From NCBI RefSeq assembly GCF_015832195.1, contig NC_052018.1, positions 28,672,115 to 28,736,114 on the forward strand: a DNA stretch of 64,000 bases, in the 5' to 3' direction. Shown here piece after piece: positions 12,401 through 23,676 of the stretch. Below the pieces are notes generated by a model. The model was not told where the DNA came from and did no database searches. It saw only the letters and a program-made list of their open reading frames with translations. Origin of the DNA: Motacilla alba alba. Lineage: Eukaryota > Chordata > Aves > Passeriformes > Motacillidae. Position 1 is the first letter of the stretch; each line of letters starts with the position of its first letter. Position numbers and translations under genes: made by a program.

Positions 12401-15400
12401 TGAGTGTTGGCTGGGTTCCAGATGCACAAAAATTAGTTGTGGTTAACTAATGAAGTTGACCAGACACGATGTAACACTTCCTATGTATTTGTGGTTTGGT
12501 GTAATGCTTGAAGTCATCTTTACTGTAGTACAACATAATTGCTATGTAATTTTACTCAGATTCAGAGTATGTATTTTCTTTAGCTGAATGATCATTTAAG
12601 ACAAGGGCAAAGTTGCATTGAGACTATTAGATCAGAAAGAAGTAGTACCTGACTCCAGCCCAAAAGCACTACCCCACTGTACAATGGAAAATGGGCAGGA
12701 TAGGACGCCTGCCACCTCCACACTGCTGGTAAGCATGTTTTAATGAGCTAGAACTTGCTGCAGAGTTTTTAGAACTGCATTCTCTATGTTTTGATTTATA
12801 AAGAAATAGAACATATCAATAGAGGAAATCAGGACAGATTGGGAAATTTTTTCCTAAAAGGAACTTCTTTAGTGGCTCCTGTGCTCAAATCCATGGGTTT
12901 TCCAGTACCTTGCTGCTTTGTTGAGTGTAGGTACATTTGGGGTGTTAAAACAAATTAAATGCAGTGAACTGTTCATGATAGAGTCTATTAACTTTCCAAA
13001 TAAAGATATATCCACTGAACATAGAACAAAAATATTTTTTTCTTAGTGTGTCTGATTAGTTCTGTCTCTGATTTGCTCTGCTTTTGACTTTTGCTTTATG
13101 CTCCATGAAGGAGACAATCTGGCTGCTTTAATAGCTTTTACTTTCTTTTAAAATTGTTTAATTTCAAGTGTAGCCGAGAGTATCAAAATATATTAATTGG
13201 TTCTATTTCAGCACTGTCCAAATGCATTGTTCAGTGATTGAAAATAAAAGAAGAATTATTTTTCTGACCTTTTGAGAAGTGAAAATTAATGTTGTTGATC
13301 CTGGAAAAATGTTGATAGCATTATGGCATGTTGCCTCTTGCTCTAAATATGCCCAAGCCTTCTGCTGTCAGATTTGATGCAAGGTTGTAGACAACTGTGT
13401 GCGTTTCGTCAGATAAGAAGGTTTTATGGGTGTGTATAATTGCATGGAAGTGGCTACAGAGCTAATGACCAAGGAAGCCATATGTAACTCAGAGACTTCT
13501 GACAACTCTGGCATTTCTCACATTCTATATGTTCTATGTATGATACTTACAAAAATAGGATTGTTTAAAAAAAAAACCCCCAAAGTATTACTTGCTTCTG
13601 TTTTTACTCTGTAATGCTTCAGATGCCTTAGTTTTCAAACATACAACTGCAGACATCTCAGAGGGACACCTAAAAACCATTGTGAAGTTGTGTAATGTTC
13701 ATAACACTGTATTTCACAGACTAAAAGTTGAATTGATGACCATTTTTAATACTGTAAGTAACTACTGCATGACTAATGCTGAAGCTGGGATATTCCATGA
13801 TCACAAGATTTCAAACCTTGCATTTTACAAGCAATAAATGTTGTCCATTTTTTGCGTTTTAGTTAAAGCGTGGTGGCATTTTTAAATTTATTTTGGTTGT
13901 ACATTTGAGTGTTAGTATTGCAGGCTGGGAAAAAAAAAAGGAAGTAAATCTGTGCTACTGTTTTTCCTAAAATAGTATATTTGTAGGATTGGCCAGATGA
14001 TTAGAATATCAGGCATCACCCCTGCAAACAGACTTCGGATAAGATAGACAAGGATAAAAAAAAAAATGTTCCACAGAAATACCGTGTACATTATATGATG
14101 TGTGTATAGATTTTGTAATTTTCTTGTGGCAGAAGTAGGATTCCAGCCATAAAATGTAACAGATACTTTGTCTATCCTATTGTAGGACCCCATACCACAG
14201 TATGACATGGCAATCCCATAAGTATTTGGAATAAAGGGTGTTACAGCTCAGGGACAGCAAACCAGTCATTTAAAACTGTAGGTAGAACAAACAAAATTAT
14301 ATCTAACTCTAGGGGCTCTTCCCAAGTTGTTTTTTTTGTTTTGTTTTTTTTTATTCTTTGGATTTTTCGTAAAAGACATATCCAAATTACATATTCATTA
14401 TATCTTAGCTTTTCACTGTGGGTTCCTGTAGAGTAAGTGGTAAAAGTCTCCCACAGCATGTTCATTTTTAATGAGAACAAAGCACTTACATTGTGTATCA
14501 CAATCAGATCACTTGTCATTCTGTAACAGGACAGCTACCAGCTGAGCTGTTCTCACAGAGTGCCTCTTTCCTTTGGGCTAAGAGGTAAGCTGCACAAATC
14601 ACTTGTCAGGTCTTGGTTATGCCCTGTATACAAATTGTGATTTAGAAAACAGCCATATCATCAAGTTGGTGTCCATCTTCCCCACTATTTAAGGTTGTCT
14701 GAATAGAAATTAGGATTCTTGTGTCAGTTTTCAGGCAAGAATCACTTTGGCTTCTCTTCATATATGGATTGTGATTGAGGGCTTATTATTATGACTACAA
14801 CAAGCTCATACTTTTAATGCATGATCAGGACTAGCCTTTCACTCATCTAAATTTATATAGTTCTCTTGATATAGTAGAAAAAGTTTATAAGATGAAAAAT
14901 CAAAATTTGAGGAGTTTTGTAAGATTGTGGAGTCACAAAGGGATGAGACACAGCTGTGTAGCACTCTAGCTTCTAACTTGTAACCTGCTGATATCTAAAT
15001 CTATGCTACTGTAATACAAAGAATTCCTGTAGAATGGAACAGAGTTTGGAGTCTCAGAAAAGGGTTTAGAAAAAGCATCACGCTGAGCAGGGAGACTGAG
15101 TTAGCCAGTAGGAAATGCTGAACACAGAAATACATCTTAAATTAGATATCTCTTTGAGATTTAAGCACCTTACTCAGCACTACTGGGAAGCATTACCATG
15201 CTCTGGGGATTTCAGTCCTGAGTCGTTTCCTGACCTAAATGCTTCTTCAATATATTAAATACACAAATACATAAATAAATGATCTTAATACTTTCTTTCT
15301 GGGAGCTAACCTCATGACTTCCCATTTTTCTTCAATAGTGTAATGTTTAGCTTGTTCCAGTGTCAAATTAAAAAACATGCTCCAATATTTGAGGAGAATG

Positions 15401-16810
15401 GCCTAATGATCAGGTATAGATGTGTCTGGGGTGGGGCTGAATTGTTTGTTCAGTTCTCCTTCTGATGAAGCTGTTGTATTTTACATAAAGGAATTAAAGA
15501 TACGTTGTTCAAGAAAAAATATTCAGTAGTGTTACAGAAGATTTGCAATCTGAGAGGACCTTTCAGTGACCTGAATGAACCAGAATTTCATTACTTTAGG
15601 TTTAAATAGCTATGATGAAATTACTGTATTGTATAAGTAGTAGTGTAAATGCCAGTATTTTTCAATATCTGCTTTTACTCTTTTTATAATCTGTAAATTA
15701 CCTAGAGAAAAAAAAGTATTCTATAATGTTTCTAAACCCATTTTATATTCCATTTTCTCTATTTTAATCAGTGCAATACAAATCTTTTTACTATAGAGTT
15801 CGGACAAAACCCCCTCATCTCTTGCATCCCAAGTGTGTAGAATTGTTCTGAACATCCTCTTTTTTAATGTATTGTGCATCAGCAGTAGGTAATTAAAACT
15901 TCTTCAGTGATTTTCTTAGCACCACTTTGATTTACTCACAGAAAGAAGTTTACAAAATGACCACAGGAAAACTGTTTTCTGCTGAAGGCAATAGAATGAG
16001 TGTTAATAGATCTGTCACAGAAATCCTATGTAAAGACATATTGAATACTCTTTTCCCTTTTTATCCTGACTACTAAATTGGATGCTTGCTGAAAATCTGC
16101 AACAATAAATGCTTAGACAATTAAGGAGCTGCTGTCTTCTTAGGAGGGCACAATGTCTAGGCAACTTATGCAAACAGATGTAGGAAAGAAGGAAAGAAAA
16201 AAACCTTCCTTATATGAAAGACTCTTTCTTATATGCCTTCTAATGCACATTCCATTATGGACGTCCTTCTTCCAGAGTTTAGAAATACAAACATTTGAAA
16301 CATTAACATTATGGAGATTATTCTAGAAGAAGAGTTCCGCCTCGATTTGCCTCAGTAATAAACCTTGGTAGTAAACAGCATAGTTTTTTTTTGACATGAG
16401 AGCTGTGCTGCATCATTCTGCCACCTGGCTGGTGGTCATGTCTGTGCCAAAGTCATTGATGTTTCATGTTCTGGTTGAGCTGGTGTTTTCCTATGGCTTC
16501 TTTAAACAATGAGAACTTATACCTATTGCTTTGCTATGGCAGTTTTATCTGGAGGACCCATGATTTTCTCATTATAGTTGAAGACATCATATAAGCAAGC
16601 CTAAAACCAAAATGAAGTTGTCACCTTGTTTAGCTCAAATTTCCTTTTTCATGTTGGTAAAAATATAGTTCTAAAGACACAGGTTTTATGACAAATATAA
16701 TTTAAAATGGAAGACATTTTCAGCCATTTAGGAGAGAGTAGACCAAACAAAATTATTACGATTTTCTGTGTCATTACTTTCTCACTTATCAAATGGGGCA
16801 TAATACACTA
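9402..16810. other. long unannotated AT-rich stretch
   Basis: About 7.4 kb with no recognised gene or element. It holds a short A run just after the CR1 tail (about 9502-9515) and otherwise unique AT-rich sequence. Open frames here (for example plus 13592-13837, minus 13912-14208, minus 14241-14519) lack recognisable domains. Confidence 0.45.
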
Positions 16811-16814
16811 ATGC

Positions 16815-16875
16815 TGGAATCCTAAGGGTCCTTACCCAGGCAAAATTCCATTAAATTTTGTGGAAGTGTTTCTAT
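16815..16875 (-). repeat. possible ancient amniote interspersed-repeat fragment
   Basis: The stretch ggtccttacccaggcaaaat followed by tccattaaattttgtggaag resembles a short dispersed sequence found in many turtle, crocodile and bird loci, in which a CTTACTCAGGCAAAA block is followed by a CCATTGA-like block. I recognise the pattern but cannot assign a family. Confidence is limited because the match is short and diverged. Confidence 0.35.
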
Positions 16876-19583
16876 GTAGGAAGAGAGTGAATCTTTTAGG
16901 AGATGACCTTAAAGCCAAAACCACTTGATGGACCTTAGATCACTACTCATAGTACAAAATTACAAGGGTTTTCAAAAATATCATTTTGCAAAACCTTTTT
17001 GTTTCTTTTTGAGGACATATGATTTTCAGCAATTACCTGGATTGTTTAATTTTAAGACTTTTTTTTTTTTAACATGGTATCAGTTATAGCCATGTAGCAT
17101 GTAATTTTTAAAGAGAAAATATTCTTACTGTTACTCAATATGTACTCATGCAATAACATCCTTTTTGTTTGTGTGGTTTACTCCTCTCATGATATTTGAG
17201 AAATGTAATAGCTACAATCTTAGGATATTAGAAAGATGATCCTTGAGCTAGGTAGACCTAATCTCAGTAAGGGAAATTAAAGAAATGCTGGAGGAAAATA
17301 TGGCAATTGGTAACTTAGCACATATTTTCCCAATACAGTTTGTTTCAATATATTTTAAGCAGACTGTACCTAATAGTTTTTCTGCATTCGTTTAAATTAT
17401 TCACGATGATTAACTACTTCCATATACCAAAAATGCACTAATTCTTAATACATTTGTATAATTTAAGATTTAAGATGTATGTATTAAAAGTAAGTATCAG
17501 TTTGTCATCAGTTTCAAAGTTTAAGAAGCAGCCATTGACTGCAAGTAATTGTAATTTTATCATTAAAATTTAGCTACAAATTATAATGAATTTTGGAAAA
17601 GCATTATATCTTTGTAAAGATATAATGTTGCTTATAAAATGTGTTTTGGCCTATGCTACAATAACAATCAAAATTCAGCCAGCAAACAAAGTAATGTTTA
17701 TAGTCCTCTCAAAGTAAGAAATGTTTTCTGTTGTCTTTTTAGTATAGAGAGTGTTTTTACTTTGAAAAGGTAATCCTATTTCTTTAGCTTCATGAAACAT
17801 CCCTGGATCAGTGTCCTGACAAAACAGCCATCCTACAACATGAAAATAATTTCTTTCAAATAGCTTCTATCCTTTGTGTCCTTGTCAGTATGTAGTCTTG
17901 GGAAAAAATGTCTACTGGGGTCACTATTTCAAAGTATGAAAGATTCCTTTCAAAAGATGTAATACAAGTCTTCAATTACATTTTTTTATGTGTAGAGAAA
18001 CTTCATTATGACAGTGGTAGTCAGGTCAAACCTCTTCTGTCATCCTGTCAGTCATTAGGATATATTGTGCTTTCAAAAACAGCTACACTAAACCAACTAC
18101 TGAATCTTTATATAAGAGCAGGCTGTGGCAAATCAATGAAAATAATAAAATTAATTTTTTTCAATCAAATTAACAGAAAGCAAACAATATGTCTTAGATT
18201 ATATTAATTTGTTTGGTATATGACTTCCATTTATTTTTGTTTTGCCGATTCATAAACTAGCTGAGGATTGATTCCATATCATGAACATCTCATGTTTTGG
18301 TTTATAGCAACTTCATAAATATAGAGTGTTTGTAAAAGATGTGCTTAAAAATTACTTCTTTTAATTAGCATTTGATGGCTTGCACCCTGTTCAGTTTTTT
18401 TATGATATTCCCAGCTCAGGATTTAATTTGTAGAACAGATGGAATTAGTGACAAAAGTAACATTTGGAACATATTTCAATTTAATTTTGCTCATCCCAGA
18501 AGTAAATTTTGTTCCTATGTATTTGTAAATTAGATCATTCCCCCATTGTTTACCAAGAAAAAAGTCAGATGTTACTTTTATTTAAGCTGCCCTTTCTTGC
18601 AATACTGATACATCAGTTAGGTTGTTTTTCCAGAAACCACAGTATAGCTTTGGGGCCATAACTTAGAGGAAATGAGTATCCAATGAGATCCCTACTTACA
18701 TCTGCCTTTACTGAAACTCCAGAAGCAATAAATTCTAGACCTCATATTAAGCTTTCTGTTTGATGCTTAGCGGTTCACTGGATTTGAAAACCTCTCGTGT
18801 CTTTCCTCTTCTGGTGCAGACAGGGACTCTGAGGTAGCACCAGGTTAAGAATGTTCCTGAGAAATGTTAACCAGGCTTCTGTGGCATCCTGCCTCCTGCC
18901 AGCACTATGGCAAGAGCAACCTTCATGCATGATTTGTGGAGTTATGGCTCACTGGTTGCAGAATGACCGTTCCTGCCGTGAAGACTGGGAGGAGAGAGCA
19001 GCTGTTGCAAATCAGGCCTCCTGCACAGCATTAAAACCCCAGCTGGAAGCTGCACTTGAGTTATTTTTATGGAAAAAAAAACAAAAAAAGAGGGCAAATG
19101 TTATTCTTGGTCTCAGTCACAACAAGCAGGTGGAAATGTGTGATGTATCTCTTTTTTTTTAACAGAGTTTTTCCTTCTAACTACCTATTGAAATTATGGC
19201 GTAAAACACACACACACATACCCAAAAAAAAAGGGTAGAAATTCTCCTTACCTTCTTACAACTCTTAGTTCCTATTTCCAGATCTTCTCTAGATGAAGGC
19301 AAAGGTTGAATTATTTACCTTGGACAGAGGAGCTGCAGTCAGATTATCGATATTAATTTCTGCTTATGTAGTTGAAGTGATCTGTGTAGTGATGTTTTCC
19401 TTTTGCCACTGTCACTTAAAGGATGGAAGCAATAAACAGGTGTGCCCAGCTTGTAAGTGAGAGCTGGCTTTTCAGCCCTGATGGGAGCAGGGTGGCAAAG
19501 TATTCCAAGTTCTTCCTGGGGATGCAGGGAGGGAGGAAGAGAGAAGCAACACTGAATGCAAATACAATGAAAATTCATAAAAT
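16876..19583. other. unannotated AT-rich stretch with a perfect hairpin
   Basis: About 2.7 kb of unique AT-rich DNA. It contains the 12-bp perfect inverted repeat at 17602-17627 (listed separately), a T run near 17060 and a small (AC)n tract near 19207-19217. The open frames at plus 17908-18207 and plus 18851-19162 have no recognised domain. Confidence 0.45.
17602..17627. repeat. perfect 12-bp inverted repeat with 2-nt spacer
   Basis: Left arm cattatatcttt (17602-17613), spacer gt, right arm aaagatataatg (17616-17627). The arms are exact reverse complements. The arms are AT-rich, so it may be a chance palindrome or a cruciform-prone site. Confidence 0.8.
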
Positions 19584-20125
19584 CCTAGAATCATAGACTG
19601 GTTAGGGTTGGAGGTGACCTTAAAGATTATCTAGCTCCAAGATCCCTGCTATGGGCAGGGATGCCTCTCACTAGATTGAGTTGCTCAAAGCCCTATCCAA
19701 CCTAGCCTTGAATACTTCCAAGGATGGATCATCCACAGCTTCTCTGGGAAACCTGTTCCAAAGTCTCACCACCCTCCAAGTAAACAATTTCTTCCCAATA
19801 TCTAATCTGAACCTGCCCTCTCCAGTTTAGAATCCTTGCCCCTTTTCCTGTCACTAACTGCCCGTATAAAAAGTTGCTCTCTCTCCTTTTTGTAAGCCCT
19901 CTTAAGGTACAGGAAAGCCATACTAAGGTCTCCCCAAAGCTTTCTCTACTCTACACTGAACAACCTCAGCTTTCTCAGCCTCTCTTTGCTCTACTCTTTG
20001 AGTATTCTTCGCGACCCTCCTTTGGACCTGCTCTGAAAGATCCACATCTTTCTTGTGCTGAGGACCTGGATGCAGGACTCCGGGTGGGGTCAGGACACTC
20101 TGAGATACTATAATAGAAAAGGAGG
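19584..20125 (-). mobile_element. CR1 LINE 3' portion, minus strand
   Basis: The plus strand starts cctagaatcatagactggtt and reads as the reverse complement of an avian CR1 3' end for about 540 bp: gggcagggatgcctctcact, cttctctgggaaacctgttc, then aaggtctccccaaagctttc and ggacctgctctgaaagatcc, with the end of similarity near the diverged ctccgggtggggtc block. Frames overlapping it (plus 19874-20113, minus 19975-20184) are shadows of the element. Confidence 0.92.
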
Positions 20126-20230
20126 TGCTGTGCTAAGTTTTGGTCTGTGCATGCCACTGCTGTCCCCCACTGATTGATCTGCAAGCACTTTTAGCAGTAG
20201 CCACGATAACAGCGTGCCAAGTCCCTGACA

Positions 20231-20257
20231 GCTGGTGGCTGGTGGCTGGTGGCTGGT
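20231..20257. repeat. short 7-bp tandem repeat (GCTGGTG)n
   Basis: Nearly four copies of gctggtg in tandem within a locally GC-rich patch just beyond the CR1 end. It is a small minisatellite-like array that could vary in copy number. Confidence 0.85.
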
Positions 20258-23224
20258 TTCTGCCAGTCTGAAACATCTCAGAGCCATGTGGTATATTTCT
20301 GCAAGAAAAACAAAACGGAACAAAATCCCTAGCAGCAGAATACTGCTTGCATTTGCATTTCTCTGTCTGAAGCACTGTTTTGACCACTGCTGATGTCACT
20401 GCAGCAACAGTCGCAGTTTCCATGGCAGTTAATATTACAGCTAATATTGTTCAAAATCTCATACAAAGGAAGAGACTTGAAAAAGGCTGTAGTACATCTG
20501 CAGAATTCCCACTCGGTACATTTGAGGGTTTTGCTTGTTTGTTTTTGCTTGTTTTCCTCAGGAAAAAAAAAAGAAAAGAGGTGATTTGGTGCTTTGGGTG
20601 CTGCATAGCTGCATCTTTCAGAACTAGTGTATGCTAAGACAAAAAAAAAAGAAAAAAAAGAAAATTGTTCATAATCTAATTAATTATTCATAAGCTCAAA
20701 ATCTTTTCTTGGGCATCACATGTATGTGGAGACAAGAATTTATTGTTAGCCTAACTGGAAAGAGAACATTCACATTAAAATACCCCAAACAGGGATTTTT
20801 TTCCAACTATTATCAAGTGGGTTCAGTACCCAAGTAACACAGTACAACTCTACTAGGAAAAATACTCTCAAAATTATTATACAATTAAACTTGTGAAGAA
20901 CTACCCTTTCTCTGAGCTGCTATGGTGGTCCTTCTGGGCAACAAGGTCAGGAACACCAGTGCTGCTGAAGGAAGATGCTTGGGTACCTTAGGGAGCTAGA
21001 TCTTTCCCAGGAGGAGCTCTAAAGACCCTTACATTCCAGCCCTACATCCACCTGTAGCTCTTCTTATGTTTCCCTGTCAGAGCCTGCAGAAACAAAGGTC
21101 TGTTGCTTGTCAGGCAGTCAGTATACCACTATCATTATCTGTAGTAGTGTGGTAGAGTTGACAGCTTTTGCTCAGGTGGGGGATACTGCTGGACAGCTGT
21201 AAATCAAAACCATGGGATATTGGCAGCAAAGTAGAGAAATGAGTGTGACAACCCTTTGCAGTTTTGACATTTGACATTTTTGCCAGGTTTACCCCATTCT
21301 GATTCTATTACACCGGACACTTTAAGCTTGTATTTTGGGTTATGGATATATCTGATCAACGGATCAGATTCGCCTTTGCTTGCTAAGCAAATAAATGGTA
21401 TTCACACCATATGCTCTTTAACTTCAGGTATTCTAAACTGCTGTCCTACAGGCACTTCTTTCTTGCTATATGACAGTGCAGGGAATTCAAATTCCTAATT
21501 TATCTTAGTACAGTCTGCAGTGAGCCAGGCAAATGCCCCTTTCTGTCCTCTTATGAGTGATTCATGCAGTTTGATAGTTTTTGAGGTAACGTTGCTAAAA
21601 CCTTATCAGTTTTTTCAAAGAAGTTCTCAAGAATTCATTTCTTACATGAAAATCCTTTACAATTTTAAATCTTGATATTGCAGTCCAAGACAGTGCTATG
21701 GGCCTATGCATAGTTGAGTGACTTCAGAATGAATTGGAAAGTGTACAAATGCATAAAAGTTCATCTTCATAGATGTAGTTTACAAATTGGAATGAAATTA
21801 CTTAAATACTTGTTACTTTTATTTCTTTATGAGCCTGTAACTCAGAAATGGAACTAGCAGCCTGGGACAGAATATGGGTGTTTAGAATGTTTCAGTAGTT
21901 TAGAGCCTACCACAATGAAGGTAACTTACTAGAGTGACACATAAACTAGTAAGTTGCTGTAGCCTATTTTTGGGGAGACAGCAAAATTACCTTAAAAAAA
22001 TTTAAAAATATTATTTAGTTAAAATGTGGAGAATTTGTTCCTGTGGTTTCAGAATAAGAAGATATATGAAATTTCATAAAAGTAGCAGAAGAGGCCACTA
22101 AATGTCCAAAATATTCTTAAAAGAAGTACTCTGTGAAATGAAGGGGAAAGATAAAATGAAAGATAAGAGAAGAAGATTGCTAAAAATAAAAGCTGGACAC
22201 TGTTTCTGACAACATGACAAAGATAACACCTCTTGTAATGATGTCACCTTGGGGAAACAACACATCAGTATGCAATGTATAACAAACTGTGGAGGAGACA
22301 TTCATCCAAGAGAAATGTCATGCCCAGAGGTGCTGCAATTCTGACAGGCTGAGAAAAACATTGTAAGTCAGACAGGAATGCTCACTGTTGTGGAGCAAGA
22401 AACTTTTTAGTTTCTTTTCTTCATACGTAATATTAAAAGTATTTAAATATTTACAATTATATGCATTTTTTATTTCTAATTGTTATTTCCGATTATGGTT
22501 GGAAGCAAAACTATGTTAATTGCTGAGATGTAGTTGTAGTGTCCTGGTAGATTATGGCTATTCATGAAGGTAAATGAGGTTTTGCTTTAAGCAGGCACAA
22601 GAAGGGTGAGTCAACATTTTTTAGTCAGACCATGTGTCTCTACTGAAAATCATGCCACAAAGTTTTTTAACATAAGCAGTGGGTCTCTACTTGTTTTGTT
22701 GTAACAACTACTTTCAGCTATTCACAAAACAAACTTTTTTGACAATTTTTTTTCTTATAAGAGTTTTGAAAAGGTCAAAGCTTTTTGACCTTTTCAAAAT
22801 GAAAGACCTCACTTTTTTTCACTAACAAGTGACATTTTGAAAAATAAGCTAATCCTAGTGAAACAATTGTTTTAAAGGTCATAACCAAATGACCTAGACC
22901 AAATTTAAAAAAATGTTTTCTGAAAATTCAAAATGTTTTCTCTTTTACATTCTGTTAAAAGATAGGAAATATATTTGAGATATTTGAACCATTCACAGGA
23001 TGACAAGAGAATTCATTTTCCAGTTGCACTGTAATATGTGGAAGATTCAGGTTTTAGACATGTTAAATATTTATTGTTTTTCCACCCAGGGAGACAGATT
23101 ATATCAAGTTGCTCAGGGACTTCTACATCTGAGTTTTTAGTATCTCCAGAGGTATATCTCTGACACACATCTGGAGACAGTGTTTGCCCACACTTGTGGT
23201 GAATTTGTGTTTCCTATGAAGTAG
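20258..23224. other. unannotated AT-rich stretch
   Basis: About 3 kb without a recognised gene or transposon. It contains A-rich runs at 20559-20573 and 20641-20664 and the 16-bp hairpin at 22764-22799 (listed separately). Confidence 0.45.
22764..22799. repeat. perfect 16-bp inverted repeat with 4-nt loop
   Basis: Left arm ttttgaaaaggtcaaa (22764-22779), loop gctt, right arm tttgaccttttcaaaa (22784-22799). All 16 positions pair. The core arms contain AGGTCA and TGACCT, so the palindrome also brings together two nuclear-receptor-type half sites in everted orientation. The flanks are low-complexity T and A and do not extend the stem. Confidence 0.9.
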
Positions 23225-23676
23225 ACCTGAGAGAGTTGAAAGTTGTTCAGCTTGGAGTAGAGAAGACTCAGGGGAGACCTTATTGTAGCCTTTCAACATA
23301 TAAAACTTTCTTGTAAGAAAGATAGAGAAAGTCTTGTTTCCAAGGCCTGTAGAGGCAGGACAAAGAGCAATGGTTTTAAACTGAAAGAAGATAGATTTAG
23401 ATTGGATAAAATGAAGACATTTTTGATGATTAGAGTGGTGAGATGCTGGTTGTCTGAGGAAATTTCCCAGAGAAATGACAGATTTCTTTGGGACAGTTTG
23501 CCTAGGGAAGTTGTGGATGCCCCATCCATGAAAGTGTTCAAGGCCAGGTTGGATGGGGCTTTTGAATAACCTGATCTAATGAAAGATATCCTTGACTGTG
23601 GTAGGGGATTTGAAGTAGATGATCCTTGAAGCTCCCTGCCAACCCAAGTCATTGTAGAAATCTGTGATTCCATGCT
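23225..23676 (+). mobile_element. CR1 LINE 3' end with internal duplication, plus strand
   Basis: Plus-strand CR1 copy: ttgttcagcttggagtagag, agactcaggggagacc, agagcaatggttttaaactg, then tgttcaaggccaggttggat and a decayed tail around tctgtgattccatg. About 40 extra bases at 23455-23497 repeat an imperfect version of the cccagagaagttg block, suggesting a local tandem duplication within the element. The copy is highly diverged. Confidence 0.88.

Noticed and set aside
19874..20184. Overlapping plus and minus open frames around 20 kb
   Set aside because: They lie mostly in the minus-strand CR1 copy and only reflect its GC-richer sequence.
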